Assembly: GCA_000431315.1 (NCBI GenBank)
Contig: HF989731.1
Location: 2,640-45,976, forward strand
Length of the DNA: 43,337 nt
From: Brachyspira sp. CAG:484
GTDB lineage: Bacteria > Cyanobacteriota > Vampirovibrionia > Gastranaerophilales > Gastranaerophilaceae
Direction: 5' to 3'
The notes beneath the pieces are model-generated. The model saw only the letters and a list, made by a program, of their open reading frames with translations. It made no database searches and was not told the origin of the DNA. Positions 1-8,244 of the stretch are shown in pieces (positions within the stretch are counted from its first letter, which is position 1; each line of letters starts with the position of its first letter). A program made the position numbers and the translations under genes.

Positions 1-69
1 TCAGACGGGCTGGCTGCCTTTACTGCAATAGCAAACCAGGCACTATCACTTTTGAAATATTTTTACTAG
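1..69 (+). CDS. C-terminal end of an unidentified gene (cut by window edge)
   Basis: Frame 1 is open from the first base to a TAG at 67-69 and encodes 22 residues ending in a mildly hydrophobic helix (ANQALSLLKYFY). It lies 60 bp before mnmE in the same direction. The fragment is too short to recognise, and I infer that it is coding only because the frame is open and the position is plausible. It could also be chance. Confidence 0.4.
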   Translation, partial: SDGLAAFTAIANQALSLLKYFY

Positions 70-117
70 TAAAAAACGGGGTGGATTTACTTCCGCCCCG
101 ACTTTTTTCTTTTTGTG

Positions 118-123
118 TATAAT
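118..123 (+). promoter_or_regulatory. -10 box of mnmE, leaderless arrangement
   Basis: TATAAT preceded by TGTG ends 6 nt before the ATG at 130. With normal -10 geometry the transcript would start on the A of the ATG. No Shine-Dalgarno is present. Confidence 0.7.
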
Positions 124-129
124 AAAGTT

Positions 130-1464
130 ATGAATATTAACCAGGAATTTGAAACAATAGCTGCAATTGCAACCCCGATAGGCACAGGAGGGGTCGGGGT
201 AATCAGAATTTCAGGCGATAAAAGCTTTGAAATCGCTGATAAAATTTTTTCTAAAAAAAATCTCACAGCCGGCAAAATTGTCCATGGCTGGATTGAAGAA
301 AACGGCAAAAAAATTGATGAAGTTATAGTGCTTCCTTTCAAAAACCCGAACAGCTATACCGGTGAAGATGTAATAGAAATTCATTGTCATGGCGGGATTA
401 ATGTCGTAAGGAATATTCTTGATTTAGTTTTAAAAAATGGTGCAAGGCTTGCAGAGCGCGGGGAATTTACCAAACGTGCGTTCCTAAACAAAAAACTGGA
501 CCTTTCACAGGCAGAAGCTGTTGCTGATTTAATTCATGCCAAAACGCAGAATTTTGCAATTCAATCTGCCAAAAACCTTTCCGGCGTTCTCGGCGTAAAA
601 ATAAAAGAAATAAAAAAACAAATTTTTGAAGTGTTATCAAAAATTGTTGCGGGAATTGATTTTCCTGAAGATGTTGCAGAACCTGAATATTCTTATCTTA
701 TTGAAAATTTTGAAAAATCCTTAACGGAAATTGATAAAATTCTTGCCTGTGCAAAATCATCAGACATACTTAGACAGGGTGTTAAAATAGCAATTGTCGG
801 CAAACCTAATGTTGGAAAGTCCTCGCTTTTTAATACAATGTTGAATGTTGAACGCGCAATTGTAACCGATATTGCAGGAACGACACGCGATGTATTGAAG
901 GAAAACCTTGACTGGGATGTTGCGATTACTCTTATTGATACAGCCGGCATAAGAGAAAGTGAAGATGTAGGAAAAGTAGAAGAAATAGGTATAGAATATT
1001 CAAAACAATCAGCAGATGAAGCTGATTTAGTCCTGTTTATTTATGATGCCAGCCGCGGAATGAATGACGAAGATACAGCCATACTTGATTTAATAAAGGA
1101 CAAAAATCACTTAATTATTGCAAACAAATGCGATCTGATTCAAGAAAAACCCGCCGGTGCGATTTGTATCTCTGTAGCAACCGGACAAGGCATAGAGGAA
1201 TTAAAGTCCCAAATTAAAGAAATAGTCTGCAATTTTTCTGCTGATGATACAGAGTTTATAACAAATAAACGCCAGCAGGATTGTCTTTTAAAATGCCGCG
1301 AAAGCCTTATTCAGGCGCTGGAAGCCGCAAAAATTCATGAGCTTCAGGATTTAATTTCAATTGATTTAAAATCTGCACTTCTTTTCCTTGATGAAATAAC
1401 AGGCGAAGTTATAACTGATGAAATCTTAGAAAATATTTTCTCACACTTCTGTATAGGAAAATAA
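130..1464 (+). CDS. mnmE: tRNA uridine-5-carboxymethylaminomethyl(34) synthesis GTPase MnmE
   Basis: MnmE, with MnmG, installs the (carboxymethyl)aminomethyl group on U34 of tRNAs reading split codon boxes. It acts in the cytosol as a potassium-activated GTPase. The 444-aa protein has the full order expected: an N-terminal formyl-THF-binding domain with GTGGVGVIRISG, a helical domain, and an inserted G domain with GKPNVGKSS (about residue 225), GTTRD (about 250), DTAG (about 270) and NKCD (about 332). It ends in the diagnostic FCIGK, whose Cys is conserved in the family. A GTG at 115 is also in frame, but it lies inside the -10 box, so the ATG at 130 is the better start. The gene is a single unit converging on gshA. 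Identification is secure. Confidence 0.97.
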   Translation: MNINQEFETIAAIATPIGTGGVGVIRISGDKSFEIADKIFSKKNLTAGKIVHGWIEENGKKIDEVIVLPFKNPNSYTGEDVIEIHCHGGINVVRNILDLVLKNGARLAERGEFTKRAFLNKKLDLSQAEAVADLIHAKTQNFAIQSAKNLSGVLGVKIKEIKKQIFEVLSKIVAGIDFPEDVAEPEYSYLIENFEKSLTEIDKILACAKSSDILRQGVKIAIVGKPNVGKSSLFNTMLNVERAIVTDIAGTTRDVLKENLDWDVAITLIDTAGIRESEDVGKVEEIGIEYSKQSADEADLVLFIYDASRGMNDEDTAILDLIKDKNHLIIANKCDLIQEKPAGAICISVATGQGIEELKSQIKEIVCNFSADDTEFITNKRQQDCLLKCRESLIQALEAAKIHELQDLISIDLKSALLFLDEITGEVITDEILENIFSHFCIGK

Positions 1465-1516
1465 ATATTGGATTATCTGAACTTCAGTACTTCCTCAATT
1501 CTGTTACACGTACAAG

Positions 1517-1535
1517 CTGTATTCTATCAATACAG
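1517..1535. other. Hairpin in the mnmE-gshA convergent gap
   Basis: CTGTATT and AATACAG form a perfect 7-bp stem around a 5-nt loop. There is no U-run on either strand, so it is not a clear terminator. Confidence 0.4.
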
Positions 1536-1553
1536 TAAAACTTCGTAAAAAAA

Positions 1554-1573
1554 CGGCTTTCGGGGGAAAGCCG
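1554..1573 (-). terminator. Intrinsic terminator of gshA
   Basis: CGGCTTT and AAAGCCG pair around a 6-nt loop. On the minus strand the stem is followed by a run of seven T, so it fits termination of gshA, which ends about 100 nt upstream. On the plus strand there is no T-run, so a terminator for mnmE is not evident here. Confidence 0.7.
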
Positions 1574-1610
1574 CAAAAAGTTAAGTATGCAAAAACTCAA
1601 TATATAGAGT

Positions 1611-1626
1611 CGGGATTATCATCCCG
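1611..1626. other. Second hairpin in the mnmE-gshA gap
   Basis: CGGGAT-TATC-ATCCCG is a perfect 6-bp stem with a tetraloop, between the gshA stop and its terminator. It could protect the 3' end of the mRNA. Function unknown. Confidence 0.4.
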
Positions 1627-1670
1627 CATAAACATTATAACTTATAACATATAATTTATCAAGTATTAAC

Positions 1671-2999
1671 TTAATGTTTAGATAAATATTTTATCAATTT
1701 TTTAATATCCTTGTTCCAAATACCATTCCAGTTACGGATTAGGACATCTGCCGGAGTAATACCCTGAAGTGTAAATTCCTTGATATAATCCAGATATTTT
1801 TCCTCTCCGCAATCCTGTTCAATCAAAGATTTTTCGGAAATATAAAGTATTTCTTTTGCAATGTCTTTTATTGAATGTCTGCAAATTTTAGCATCAAGAG
1901 CGCTTTTAGGAACATTATACCTTAACTCGGAAAAATCATGATAATTATAAGGCTTCAATAGTTCTTCTATCTCATCAAGAGCCGTCGGGTTGTACATAAT
2001 CCCTTTATAAAGAGAAAGCACAGCATAAGGAGCCATTTTGGATCCGCAGTCATGGTTTCTGATTTCAATAAAGTTTCTCAGACGAACATCAGGAAAACAA
2101 AGATTTGCCTGAAGGAGATAATCCTCAAGTTCAGGTTCAAAACCTTCCCAACCGCTTAGCATAAACTCTTTGAAGTTTATCTTTCCGTTAATATCAACCG
2201 GCACATTATCACGATTAATAAAGATTACCGGAGTTTCCATTATGTAGTTTATGTACTCTTCAAATGAAAAATCATCCTGAAGTTTATTCGCAAATCCGCA
2301 CCTTTCATTATCGGTATTAAGCCAGCTTAATGCCCGAAAAGACTTGTAACCGGTATCAACACCGCCTCTTATCGGAGAATTTGCAAACATTGCCGTTACA
2401 AAAGGAGAAAGTTTATTTGCAATCTTAAATTTGCGCATTGCATCATCTTCACTCTCAAAGTCAAAACATGCCTGTATTCCGGCAGTTTCACGCATCATAA
2501 CATCAGACAAAATTCCCCAGAGATATTTAGCCATAATGGCATAACGTCTTTTAGGCAGAATGTTTATCATCTTGTGTGTACTTAAAGGAGAAACGCCGTA
2601 TCCCAGAAGAGTAATCCCCATTTTGTCAAGAACAGGTTCCATCAATTCATCAAGCTTGTTAATCCTTTTCTCTAAATCACATATTTTAAATTGAGGTTCA
2701 ACACTAAGCTCAACCTGACAGCCCGGTTCAAGTGTAATAGTATCATGCCCCTGCTTAAGCCCTATTATATTGTAATCGTCAGTAATATAATCCCAATTCT
2801 CCGATTTGGCAAAAGCCCTTAAAAAATTACAAATTCCGAACTCAGAATAATAGTCAACAGCTTTATCAGTCACCATTGAAACAGGAAGCCTTTCATATTC
2901 CAGTCCGGCTTTATGTAAAGATTTTTCTTTGCAGCCTGATGTGTACAGGCTTAGAATTTCCTGATATTCAAGACGTTGTTTTGTTTGAAGTTTACTCAA
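1671..2999 (-). CDS. gshA: Glutamate-cysteine ligase, GCS2 (plant/cyanobacterial) type
   Basis: This enzyme catalyses ATP-dependent formation of gamma-glutamylcysteine, the first step to glutathione or a related thiol. The family hallmarks are visible: TLEPGCQVELS in the substrate-binding region, a central ETAGIQACFDFES stretch, FANSPIRGG, and a C-terminal part rich in charged residues. I place the start at TTG 2999 (MSKLQTKQR, 442 aa) because AAGGGGG lies 5 nt upstream. A TTG at 3020 is in frame but lacks this site. The gene is divergent from rsmA with a -10 box at 3020-3025. No glutathione synthetase (gshB) is in the window, so the final thiol cannot be told. EgtA is the alternative in the same superfamily. 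Confidence 0.88.
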   Translation of the reverse strand: MSKLQTKQRLEYQEILSLYTSGCKEKSLHKAGLEYERLPVSMVTDKAVDYYSEFGICNFLRAFAKSENWDYITDDYNIIGLKQGHDTITLEPGCQVELSVEPQFKICDLEKRINKLDELMEPVLDKMGITLLGYGVSPLSTHKMINILPKRRYAIMAKYLWGILSDVMMRETAGIQACFDFESEDDAMRKFKIANKLSPFVTAMFANSPIRGGVDTGYKSFRALSWLNTDNERCGFANKLQDDFSFEEYINYIMETPVIFINRDNVPVDINGKINFKEFMLSGWEGFEPELEDYLLQANLCFPDVRLRNFIEIRNHDCGSKMAPYAVLSLYKGIMYNPTALDEIEELLKPYNYHDFSELRYNVPKSALDAKICRHSIKDIAKEILYISEKSLIEQDCGEEKYLDYIKEFTLQGITPADVLIRNWNGIWNKDIKKLIKYLSKH

Positions 3000-3019
3000 G
3001 TTAGCCCCCTTGTGTTTCA

Positions 3020-3025
3020 ATTATA
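3020..3025 (-). promoter_or_regulatory. -10 box of gshA
   Basis: TATAAT on the minus strand, with the transcript expected to start near 3013. It leaves a leader of about 14 nt that still contains the AAGGGGG ribosome site (3005-3011), so this gene is not leaderless. Confidence 0.55.
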
Positions 3026-3082
3026 TAACACTATAAAAAATATCAAAGAAAACATTACAAAACATTTACCTGTCTGTGGTAT

Positions 3083-3088
3083 TATAAT
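3083..3088 (+). promoter_or_regulatory. -10 box of rsmA, leaderless arrangement
   Basis: TATAAT ends 7 nt before the ATG at 3096, and no Shine-Dalgarno is present. The predicted transcript starts at or one base before the ATG. Confidence 0.65.
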
Positions 3089-3095
3089 AGTTAAG

Positions 3096-3935
3096 ATGAA
3101 CTACTACGAAAGAGCAAAATATTTCAGAACAAAAAAACGCCTCGGGCAAAATTTCCTTATAAACGGGGAAGTTATTCATAATATTCTGGACTATGCAGAT
3201 ATTCAGCCGGAAGATACTGTTGTTGAAATAGGTCCGGGTGTAGGTTTTGTAACAGAGCAGCTTATAAAAAAAGCAAAAGAGGTTATCGCAATTGAGCTTG
3301 ATGAAGAAGCTGTTAAAGAATTACAAAAGCTTGATGCACCAAATTTAAAAATTATACATCAGGATATTTTGAAAACCGACCTTTCTTCGCTTTGCGAAGG
3401 CAGATTTAAGGTGGTTGCAAATATTCCCTATTATATAACAAGCCCTATTCTCGCCCATCTTTTAGGCGAAATAGATGATTTGAATAATAAAAACAGAAAC
3501 AAAATTACAGATATAGTTTTGATGGTTCAGGAGGAAGTTGCAAGAAGAATGACTGCAACGGAAAAATCACCGTCAAAACAATACGGTCTGCTTACACTTC
3601 TATCACAATTCTGGGCGGATGTTGAGATTATGGAACTTGTCGGACGCCGTTCATTCTATCCTGCACCTAAAGTAAATTCCGCACTTGTGAGATTGAAGGT
3701 AAGGGAAACCCCTAAACTGGATTTAAGTGATTACACCCATTTCAGAAAAACTGTAAAAGCAGCCTTTTCACAACGCAGAAAAAATATTAAAAACTGCCTT
3801 TTAAGCGGAGGATTTTCTAAAGAAAATATACGGCTTGCAATGGAGAAACTCGGGCTTGATGAAAATATTCGCGGTGAAAAACTGTCAATTGAAGATTTTG
3901 GAAAACTGTCAGAGGAATTAAAAAATGGAAATTAA
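3096..3935 (+). CDS. rsmA: 16S rRNA dimethyladenosine transferase RsmA (KsgA)
   Basis: RsmA transfers four methyl groups from SAM to two adjacent adenines near the 3' end of 16S rRNA during late 30S assembly. The 279-aa protein shows KKRLGQNFL at the N-terminus, the SAM motif VVEIGPGVGFVT (about residue 41), the catalytic NIPYYITSP (about 109) and the C-terminal RRSFYPAPKVNSALVR. An open frame extends back to 2976, but that part overlaps the promoter and the divergent gshA start. The ATG at 3096 gives the normal family length. It overlaps ispE by 11 bp, so the two are translationally coupled. The rsmA-ispE pair is a common bacterial arrangement. Confidence 0.96.
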   Translation: MNYYERAKYFRTKKRLGQNFLINGEVIHNILDYADIQPEDTVVEIGPGVGFVTEQLIKKAKEVIAIELDEEAVKELQKLDAPNLKIIHQDILKTDLSSLCEGRFKVVANIPYYITSPILAHLLGEIDDLNNKNRNKITDIVLMVQEEVARRMTATEKSPSKQYGLLTLLSQFWADVEIMELVGRRSFYPAPKVNSALVRLKVRETPKLDLSDYTHFRKTVKAAFSQRRKNIKNCLLSGGFSKENIRLAMEKLGLDENIRGEKLSIEDFGKLSEELKNGN

Positions 3936-4710
3936 AATTCAGTGTCCTGCAAAAATAAATCTTACGCTGAAAATTCTAAACAAACGGGAAGACGGGTTTC
4001 ACAATCTGGAAAGTATAATGCAGACAATAAGCCTGTATGACTACCTGACAATATCGGCAGAGCCGGATGAAAAATTTGACCTGCAGCTTTCCGGAACAAG
4101 TCTTGAAATTCCATATAACGAAAAAAATCTTGTGCACAAAGCCGCAGTGCTTTTTATTGAACGAACAAACCTTTCTCCGCATAGAATTAAAGTATTTATT
4201 GAAAAAAATATTCCTGTAGCAGCAGGGCTTGCCGGAGGTAGTACTAATGCCGCCGGAACGCTTTACGGATTAAACAAACTCTTTAATGAACCGCTTACAA
4301 GAACAGAACTTCACGAACTTTGCGCACAGCTTGGCTCTGATTTAAACTTCTGTCTGGAAGGCGGCAGGCAAATGACAAAAGGAAGAGGAGAAATACTTGA
4401 GCCTCTTGAGTTTGAAGAATTTCAGCTATCGCTTATAAAACCTGAAAATCTTGGAATAAGCGCCAAAGAAGCCTATACTAAATATTCTGAAAAAGAAACA
4501 ACCGGACGCGAAAAGTTTGTTAATGATCTTGAATGGGCTGTAATAGACACTTATCAGGAATTACAAACAATAAAAGAGCTATATCCGCGTTCTGTAATGT
4601 CAGGCTCAGGCTCAACATACTATATTATAAACGGAGAATTTGAAACCATGAAAGGTTACTGGATAAAAAATAATCTTACATCCGTTCCTTTCGGGGTTAA
4701 AGAAGTATAG
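3925..4710 (+). CDS. ispE: 4-diphosphocytidyl-2-C-methyl-D-erythritol kinase IspE
   Basis: IspE phosphorylates CDP-methylerythritol in the MEP pathway of isoprenoid synthesis. The GHMP-kinase features are present: PAKINLTLKI at the N-terminus, the ATP-binding PVAAGLAGGSTNAA (about residue 92) and the C-terminal MSGSGSTYY. At 261 aa it is a little shorter than the usual 280-300, with the shortening in the C-terminal half. The start is set by the 11-bp overlap with rsmA. The gene ends 4 nt before a strong bidirectional hairpin. Confidence 0.95.
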   Translation: MEIKIQCPAKINLTLKILNKREDGFHNLESIMQTISLYDYLTISAEPDEKFDLQLSGTSLEIPYNEKNLVHKAAVLFIERTNLSPHRIKVFIEKNIPVAAGLAGGSTNAAGTLYGLNKLFNEPLTRTELHELCAQLGSDLNFCLEGGRQMTKGRGEILEPLEFEEFQLSLIKPENLGISAKEAYTKYSEKETTGREKFVNDLEWAVIDTYQELQTIKELYPRSVMSGSGSTYYIINGEFETMKGYWIKNNLTSVPFGVKEV

Positions 4711-4713
4711 AAA

Positions 4714-4739
4714 AAAGACCTCCCGTTAGAGAGGTCTTT
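4714..4739. terminator. Bidirectional terminator between ispE and the 555-aa gene
   Basis: AAAGACCTC and GAGGTCTTT form a 9-bp stem with an 8-nt loop. The T-run is strong on the minus strand (six T) and short on the plus strand. It serves the two convergent genes. Confidence 0.8.
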
Positions 4740-4763
4740 AGATGACTTAGTTGAAAAATTCTA

Positions 4764-6431
4764 TTACTTATTTTGTTTCAAAGCCTGAGCTTCGAGTTCT
4801 GCATTCAATTCGTTAACTCTTGCTTGAACCTCTTCCAGATTTGTACTTCCGTTGATTTTTTCATCCATTTTGATATTGCCTTTGCAATCCTGGATATAGT
4901 ATTTATCGCCGGATTTAACAACTTTATTTGTTCTGCCGAGTTTCAGACCGTTATTAACAACATCACCTGTTCTTACATCGTTTTCAACATTTGCAGAGTA
5001 AACTTTGTCACCGACTTTTACATCAGGCAGAGTGAATTTATCTCCGACTTTTAAGTTTGTATTACGTTTATATCCGCTGGCTTCATATACAGCATCCCTG
5101 ATCTGTCTATATTCAGGAGTACCGTATTTTACACCGTACATATCCATAATTATACCTGAAGGGTAGTTTCCGTATTTAATTGTGTAACTCTTAGGTTCAG
5201 TTCCTTCTTCTGAACAAACTTCATATTCGCAGAGTTGAACCGGCTCTGGTTCTGGAGTAGGCACCGGTGTCGGAACCGGTGTTGGTTCCGGGTCTGGTGT
5301 TGGCACAGGTGTTGGAACTGGTGTTGGCTCCGGGTCCGGCTCTACAGGCGGAGTTGGCTGAATATCAAGCTGCGCCAACTGTTCATCAGCTTTTTTAGCT
5401 AACTCATATGCTGCAATTAATTCTCTTTCATTAACCTTTTTGCCTGTTGCCTGACCATAAGCTACCTTCATAGCTTCAGCTTTCAAATCATCCGGCAAAT
5501 GTTCCAAATCAAGGATACCTTGAACAATCTTTTTGTTAGCATCGCCTTTTATACCAGATGTTCCCTGCTTAACAATTTCTTCTGCTGATAAGCCCTGGAA
5601 TACATCAGCATAACCATTATCTTTTACTAATATGCCTAAAGCTACTGCCGCAGGAACCGCTGCCAGTGCACCTTTAATAGGGTTAACTATCCCGGCATTT
5701 GAACTCTGATGACCAAGTAGTTCCTTTGAACCATCTGCATGGATGCCATATACGTTACTGTTGAAGTCTGCACCTACAGAACTGCCAATTAAAGCACCTA
5801 ATCCAAGTGAACCAACGATTGCACCGGTTTTATATAAAGGAGTTAAATCACGTTCATACTCAAAGTTACCATATTTTACGGCTTTTTTCATATGACGTTT
5901 TTTAACACCAAATTCTTCAGCGCCGGCTTTTCTTTCATCCAGGTTTAGTTTATAGTCTAAACCTGTAAATTCTCTCATTGTTAGTTTATATTTGTCAGAT
6001 GAGAAAATTTTATTTCCGTTTTCATCGAGTACTAACTTACCGTCTTTATCTGTTTCATAAAATCTTTCAGGGTGCTTCTCAACCATTTCCCTAACTTTTT
6101 TATTCTTGACATATTCAGGAATAAAACCTGCAGCTTTGTCTTTATCTTTGTTCTTTTTATATTCTTTTTTGTCAATGTAAACGATAGTTCTGTCTACTTC
6201 TTCCTGTGTAACTTCGTTTTTAACCTGATTTTCAGCTGCTTTATTTGCCTGTTTTTTTGTCAAGCCCAAACCCAAATAATCATCAATCAATTCTTCACGA
6301 CGAGCTTTCTGGGCATCTTTGTTGCCTAGCAAGGTTTGTAGTTCAGTGTCAGCTTTTTTAGTTTCTTCTTGTTTTTTTTGTTTTTTGACTTCCTGTGTAG
6401 TAATTGCATCTACTTTTTCAACTCTAGTCAT
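4764..6431 (-). CDS. Large proline-rich protein with LysM-like C-terminus, function unknown
   Basis: I do not recognise this 555-aa protein as a named family. The N-terminal third is very rich in Lys, Glu and Asp and is probably helical. A middle part has two glycine/alanine-rich hydrophobic stretches (about residues 205-225 and 250-275, e.g. GSLGLGALIGSSVG) that could be membrane-inserting. A proline-threonine linker (about 370-410) repeats PEPTPVPTPVPTP twice. The C-terminal part (about 425-490) reads like a LysM module (YTIKYGNYP...NLKVGDKFTLP), with a longer middle than usual. There is no N-terminal signal peptide. A good ribosome site (AAAGGGGAAG) lies before the ATG. Peptidoglycan contact is inferred from the LysM-like part only. 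Confidence 0.75.
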   Translation of the reverse strand: MTRVEKVDAITTQEVKKQKKQEETKKADTELQTLLGNKDAQKARREELIDDYLGLGLTKKQANKAAENQVKNEVTQEEVDRTIVYIDKKEYKKNKDKDKAAGFIPEYVKNKKVREMVEKHPERFYETDKDGKLVLDENGNKIFSSDKYKLTMREFTGLDYKLNLDERKAGAEEFGVKKRHMKKAVKYGNFEYERDLTPLYKTGAIVGSLGLGALIGSSVGADFNSNVYGIHADGSKELLGHQSSNAGIVNPIKGALAAVPAAVALGILVKDNGYADVFQGLSAEEIVKQGTSGIKGDANKKIVQGILDLEHLPDDLKAEAMKVAYGQATGKKVNERELIAAYELAKKADEQLAQLDIQPTPPVEPDPEPTPVPTPVPTPDPEPTPVPTPVPTPEPEPVQLCEYEVCSEEGTEPKSYTIKYGNYPSGIIMDMYGVKYGTPEYRQIRDAVYEASGYKRNTNLKVGDKFTLPDVKVGDKVYSANVENDVRTGDVVNNGLKLGRTNKVVKSGDKYYIQDCKGNIKMDEKINGSTNLEEVQARVNELNAELEAQALKQNK

Positions 6432-6665
6432 CGACTTCCCCTTTCGATTTTCCTCGTGAAAAGAAAATACTTTGTTTAATTATCCTCTATGTTTTAATAA
6501 AAAATTTTTATTCATAAAAATTGCATGTGTACATGGGGGTTTCAGCAGCTATGTAGTCTTAAAACCCTTACTAAGCAAGGTTTTTAGCCTAACATTTTAT
6601 TTGTAATATTTCTTAACAATATACAAATATACTACAGGGGATTACATTTTTTTATTGAAATATTG

Positions 6666-6671
6666 TATAAT
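6666..6671 (+). promoter_or_regulatory. -10 box of the OppD-type ATPase gene, leaderless arrangement
   Basis: TATAAT directly preceded by TG ends 7 nt before the ATG at 6679. No Shine-Dalgarno lies between them. Confidence 0.65.
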
Positions 6672-6678
6672 AGCAGCT

Positions 6679-7632
6679 ATGAAGATATTGGATATTGAGA
6701 ACTTAAATTTAGGTTTTAACTGCGAAAACGGTTTCAGGCAGGCATTGTGGGATGTTTCATTTTCTCTTGGCAGGGGAGAAATGCTTGCACTTGTAGGAGA
6801 ATCCGGATGCGGCAAAACAATGTCGGCAATGAGCATTCTACAGCTGCTTCACAAAAATGCAAGAATAACATCAGGGATTATATCATTCGAAAATCAGGAT
6901 ATTCTACAGCTGAAAGCCAGAGAATTAAGGCATATTAGAGGTGCAAAAATTGCGCTTATACCGCAGGATCCTATGACTTCGTTAAATCCGTTATATACAG
7001 TCGGCGACCAGCTTTTAGAAGTTATCAAAATACATCAGGGTTTAAGGGGAAAAGAAGCGTTTGAAAAGGCTGTTGATGCGTTTGAAAAGGTTCAGATACC
7101 ATCAGCACGCGAGCGGTTGAAATCTTATCCGCATGAGTTTTCCGGCGGGATGAAACAGCGTGCAATCATAGCAATGGCACTTGCATGCAATGCTGAAATA
7201 CTTATTGCAGATGAGCCGACAACTGCACTTGATGTAACAATTCAGGCGCAGATTATGGATTTGATTGAAAAAATAAAAGTTGAAAATAATACTGCAATAC
7301 TTTTAATTACGCACGACCTGGCACTTGTAAGAGAACACGCAGACAGGATTGCAGTTATGTATGCCGGAAGGATTGTTGAAAGCGCACCTGCAAAGGAATT
7401 TTTTGAACATCCAAATCACCCTTATTCTATAGCATTATTAAATTCAATTCCTTCTAACAGGGATAAATCATTGGAAACAATAAGCGGACAGCCGCCATCT
7501 ATACAGCAGAATATTGACGGATGTAAATTTCACCCGCGCTGCAAAAACTGTATGGAAATCTGTACACAAGAGGTTCCGCCTAATTATACAGTTGGAGAAA
7601 ATCATTTTTCAGCCTGCTTTTTGAACAAATAA
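6679..7632 (+). CDS. OppD/DppD-type peptide ABC transporter ATPase, orphan
   Basis: This 317-aa ABC ATPase powers uptake of oligopeptides or related solutes by inner-membrane permeases. It has Walker A GESGCGKT (about residue 40), the signature SGGMKQR, Walker B ILIADEPTTALD and the H-loop LLITHDL. The oligopeptide/dipeptide-type C-terminal extension has CKFHPRCKNCMEIC and a further Cys. An upstream in-frame TTG (6655) lies inside the promoter, so ATG 6679 is preferred. The usual partners (two permeases, a second ATPase, a binding protein) are absent on both sides. It is therefore either an orphan subunit serving a system elsewhere or a remnant of a broken-up operon. It appears intact. Confidence 0.9.
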   Translation: MKILDIENLNLGFNCENGFRQALWDVSFSLGRGEMLALVGESGCGKTMSAMSILQLLHKNARITSGIISFENQDILQLKARELRHIRGAKIALIPQDPMTSLNPLYTVGDQLLEVIKIHQGLRGKEAFEKAVDAFEKVQIPSARERLKSYPHEFSGGMKQRAIIAMALACNAEILIADEPTTALDVTIQAQIMDLIEKIKVENNTAILLITHDLALVREHADRIAVMYAGRIVESAPAKEFFEHPNHPYSIALLNSIPSNRDKSLETISGQPPSIQQNIDGCKFHPRCKNCMEICTQEVPPNYTVGENHFSACFLNK

Positions 7633-7704
7633 ATCTCTGCGCCTGCCTTAAAGCAGCTGAGAATTCCGGAAGGGATGTCTAATGAGAAATTTTTAGCAAA
7701 TTAT

Positions 7705-8244
7705 CTAAATTACGGCTTTAACAGCAAGCCCTATCAAAATCAATCCGCCTGTAATTTCAAGATATTTAGACGGGAAATTTTTAAAGCTGTTACCAAACCA
7801 GAAGCCGGAGAGCGACATTAAAAAAGAGGCTGCTCCTATTAAAAATGCAGGAAACATCAATCCGGTATGGCTGAATTTTATGCTTGCACCGGCAACAAGC
7901 GCATCAATACTTGTTGCAATACCCATTGAAATCAGACATTTTATACCAATGCAGCATATTTTTTCTTCCTTTTGTTCAAATGCCTCAAATATAAATTTCA
8001 ACCCTAAAATAAAAAATATCGCAAAGGAAATCCAGGCTGAATATGCCGAAACATAATGACTTATAACACCGGCGCCGGTGTAGCCGATAACAGGCATCAA
8101 GCCCTGAAAAAGCCCCATTGTAAATGCAAGCGCCAATGAATTTTTCGTACGGTTTGAAGTAAAAATCAGCCCCTGTGAAAAAGAAACTACACAGCAGTCA
8201 ATACCAAGGGCAAATGCTAACAGTAAAATCTCAATTAAGCTCAA
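7705..8244 (-). CDS. mntP: MntP-family manganese efflux pump
   Basis: MntP exports Mn2+ and protects against manganese overload. The 179-aa protein has six hydrophobic segments and the family's paired acidic motifs, ALGIDCCVVSFSQG in TM1 and ATSIDALVAGAS in TM4, in two halves that resemble each other. The start is inferred to be TTG 8244 (MSLIEILLLAFALG), behind GAGGTGG. Longer in-frame starts would add a non-homologous tail that runs into the upstream gene. It overlaps the DUF4127 gene by 14 bp and is probably translated by coupling to it. No Mn2+ riboswitch is visible because it has no leader of its own. Confidence 0.85.
   Translation of the reverse strand: MSLIEILLLAFALGIDCCVVSFSQGLIFTSNRTKNSLALAFTMGLFQGLMPVIGYTGAGVISHYVSAYSAWISFAIFFILGLKFIFEAFEQKEEKICCIGIKCLISMGIATSIDALVAGASIKFSHTGLMFPAFLIGAASFLMSLSGFWFGNSFKNFPSKYLEITGGLILIGLAVKAVI

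Noticed and set aside
2976..3095. Longer start for rsmA (319 aa)
   Set aside because: The extension covers the divergent promoter region and has no family similarity. ATG 3096 fits the RsmA N-terminus.
6561..6585. AAAACC(C)TT/AAGGTTTT hairpin followed by T as a terminator
   Set aside because: No plus-strand gene precedes it, and the stem is AT-rich with a bulge. It may be a read-through block for unknown transcription but cannot be supported.
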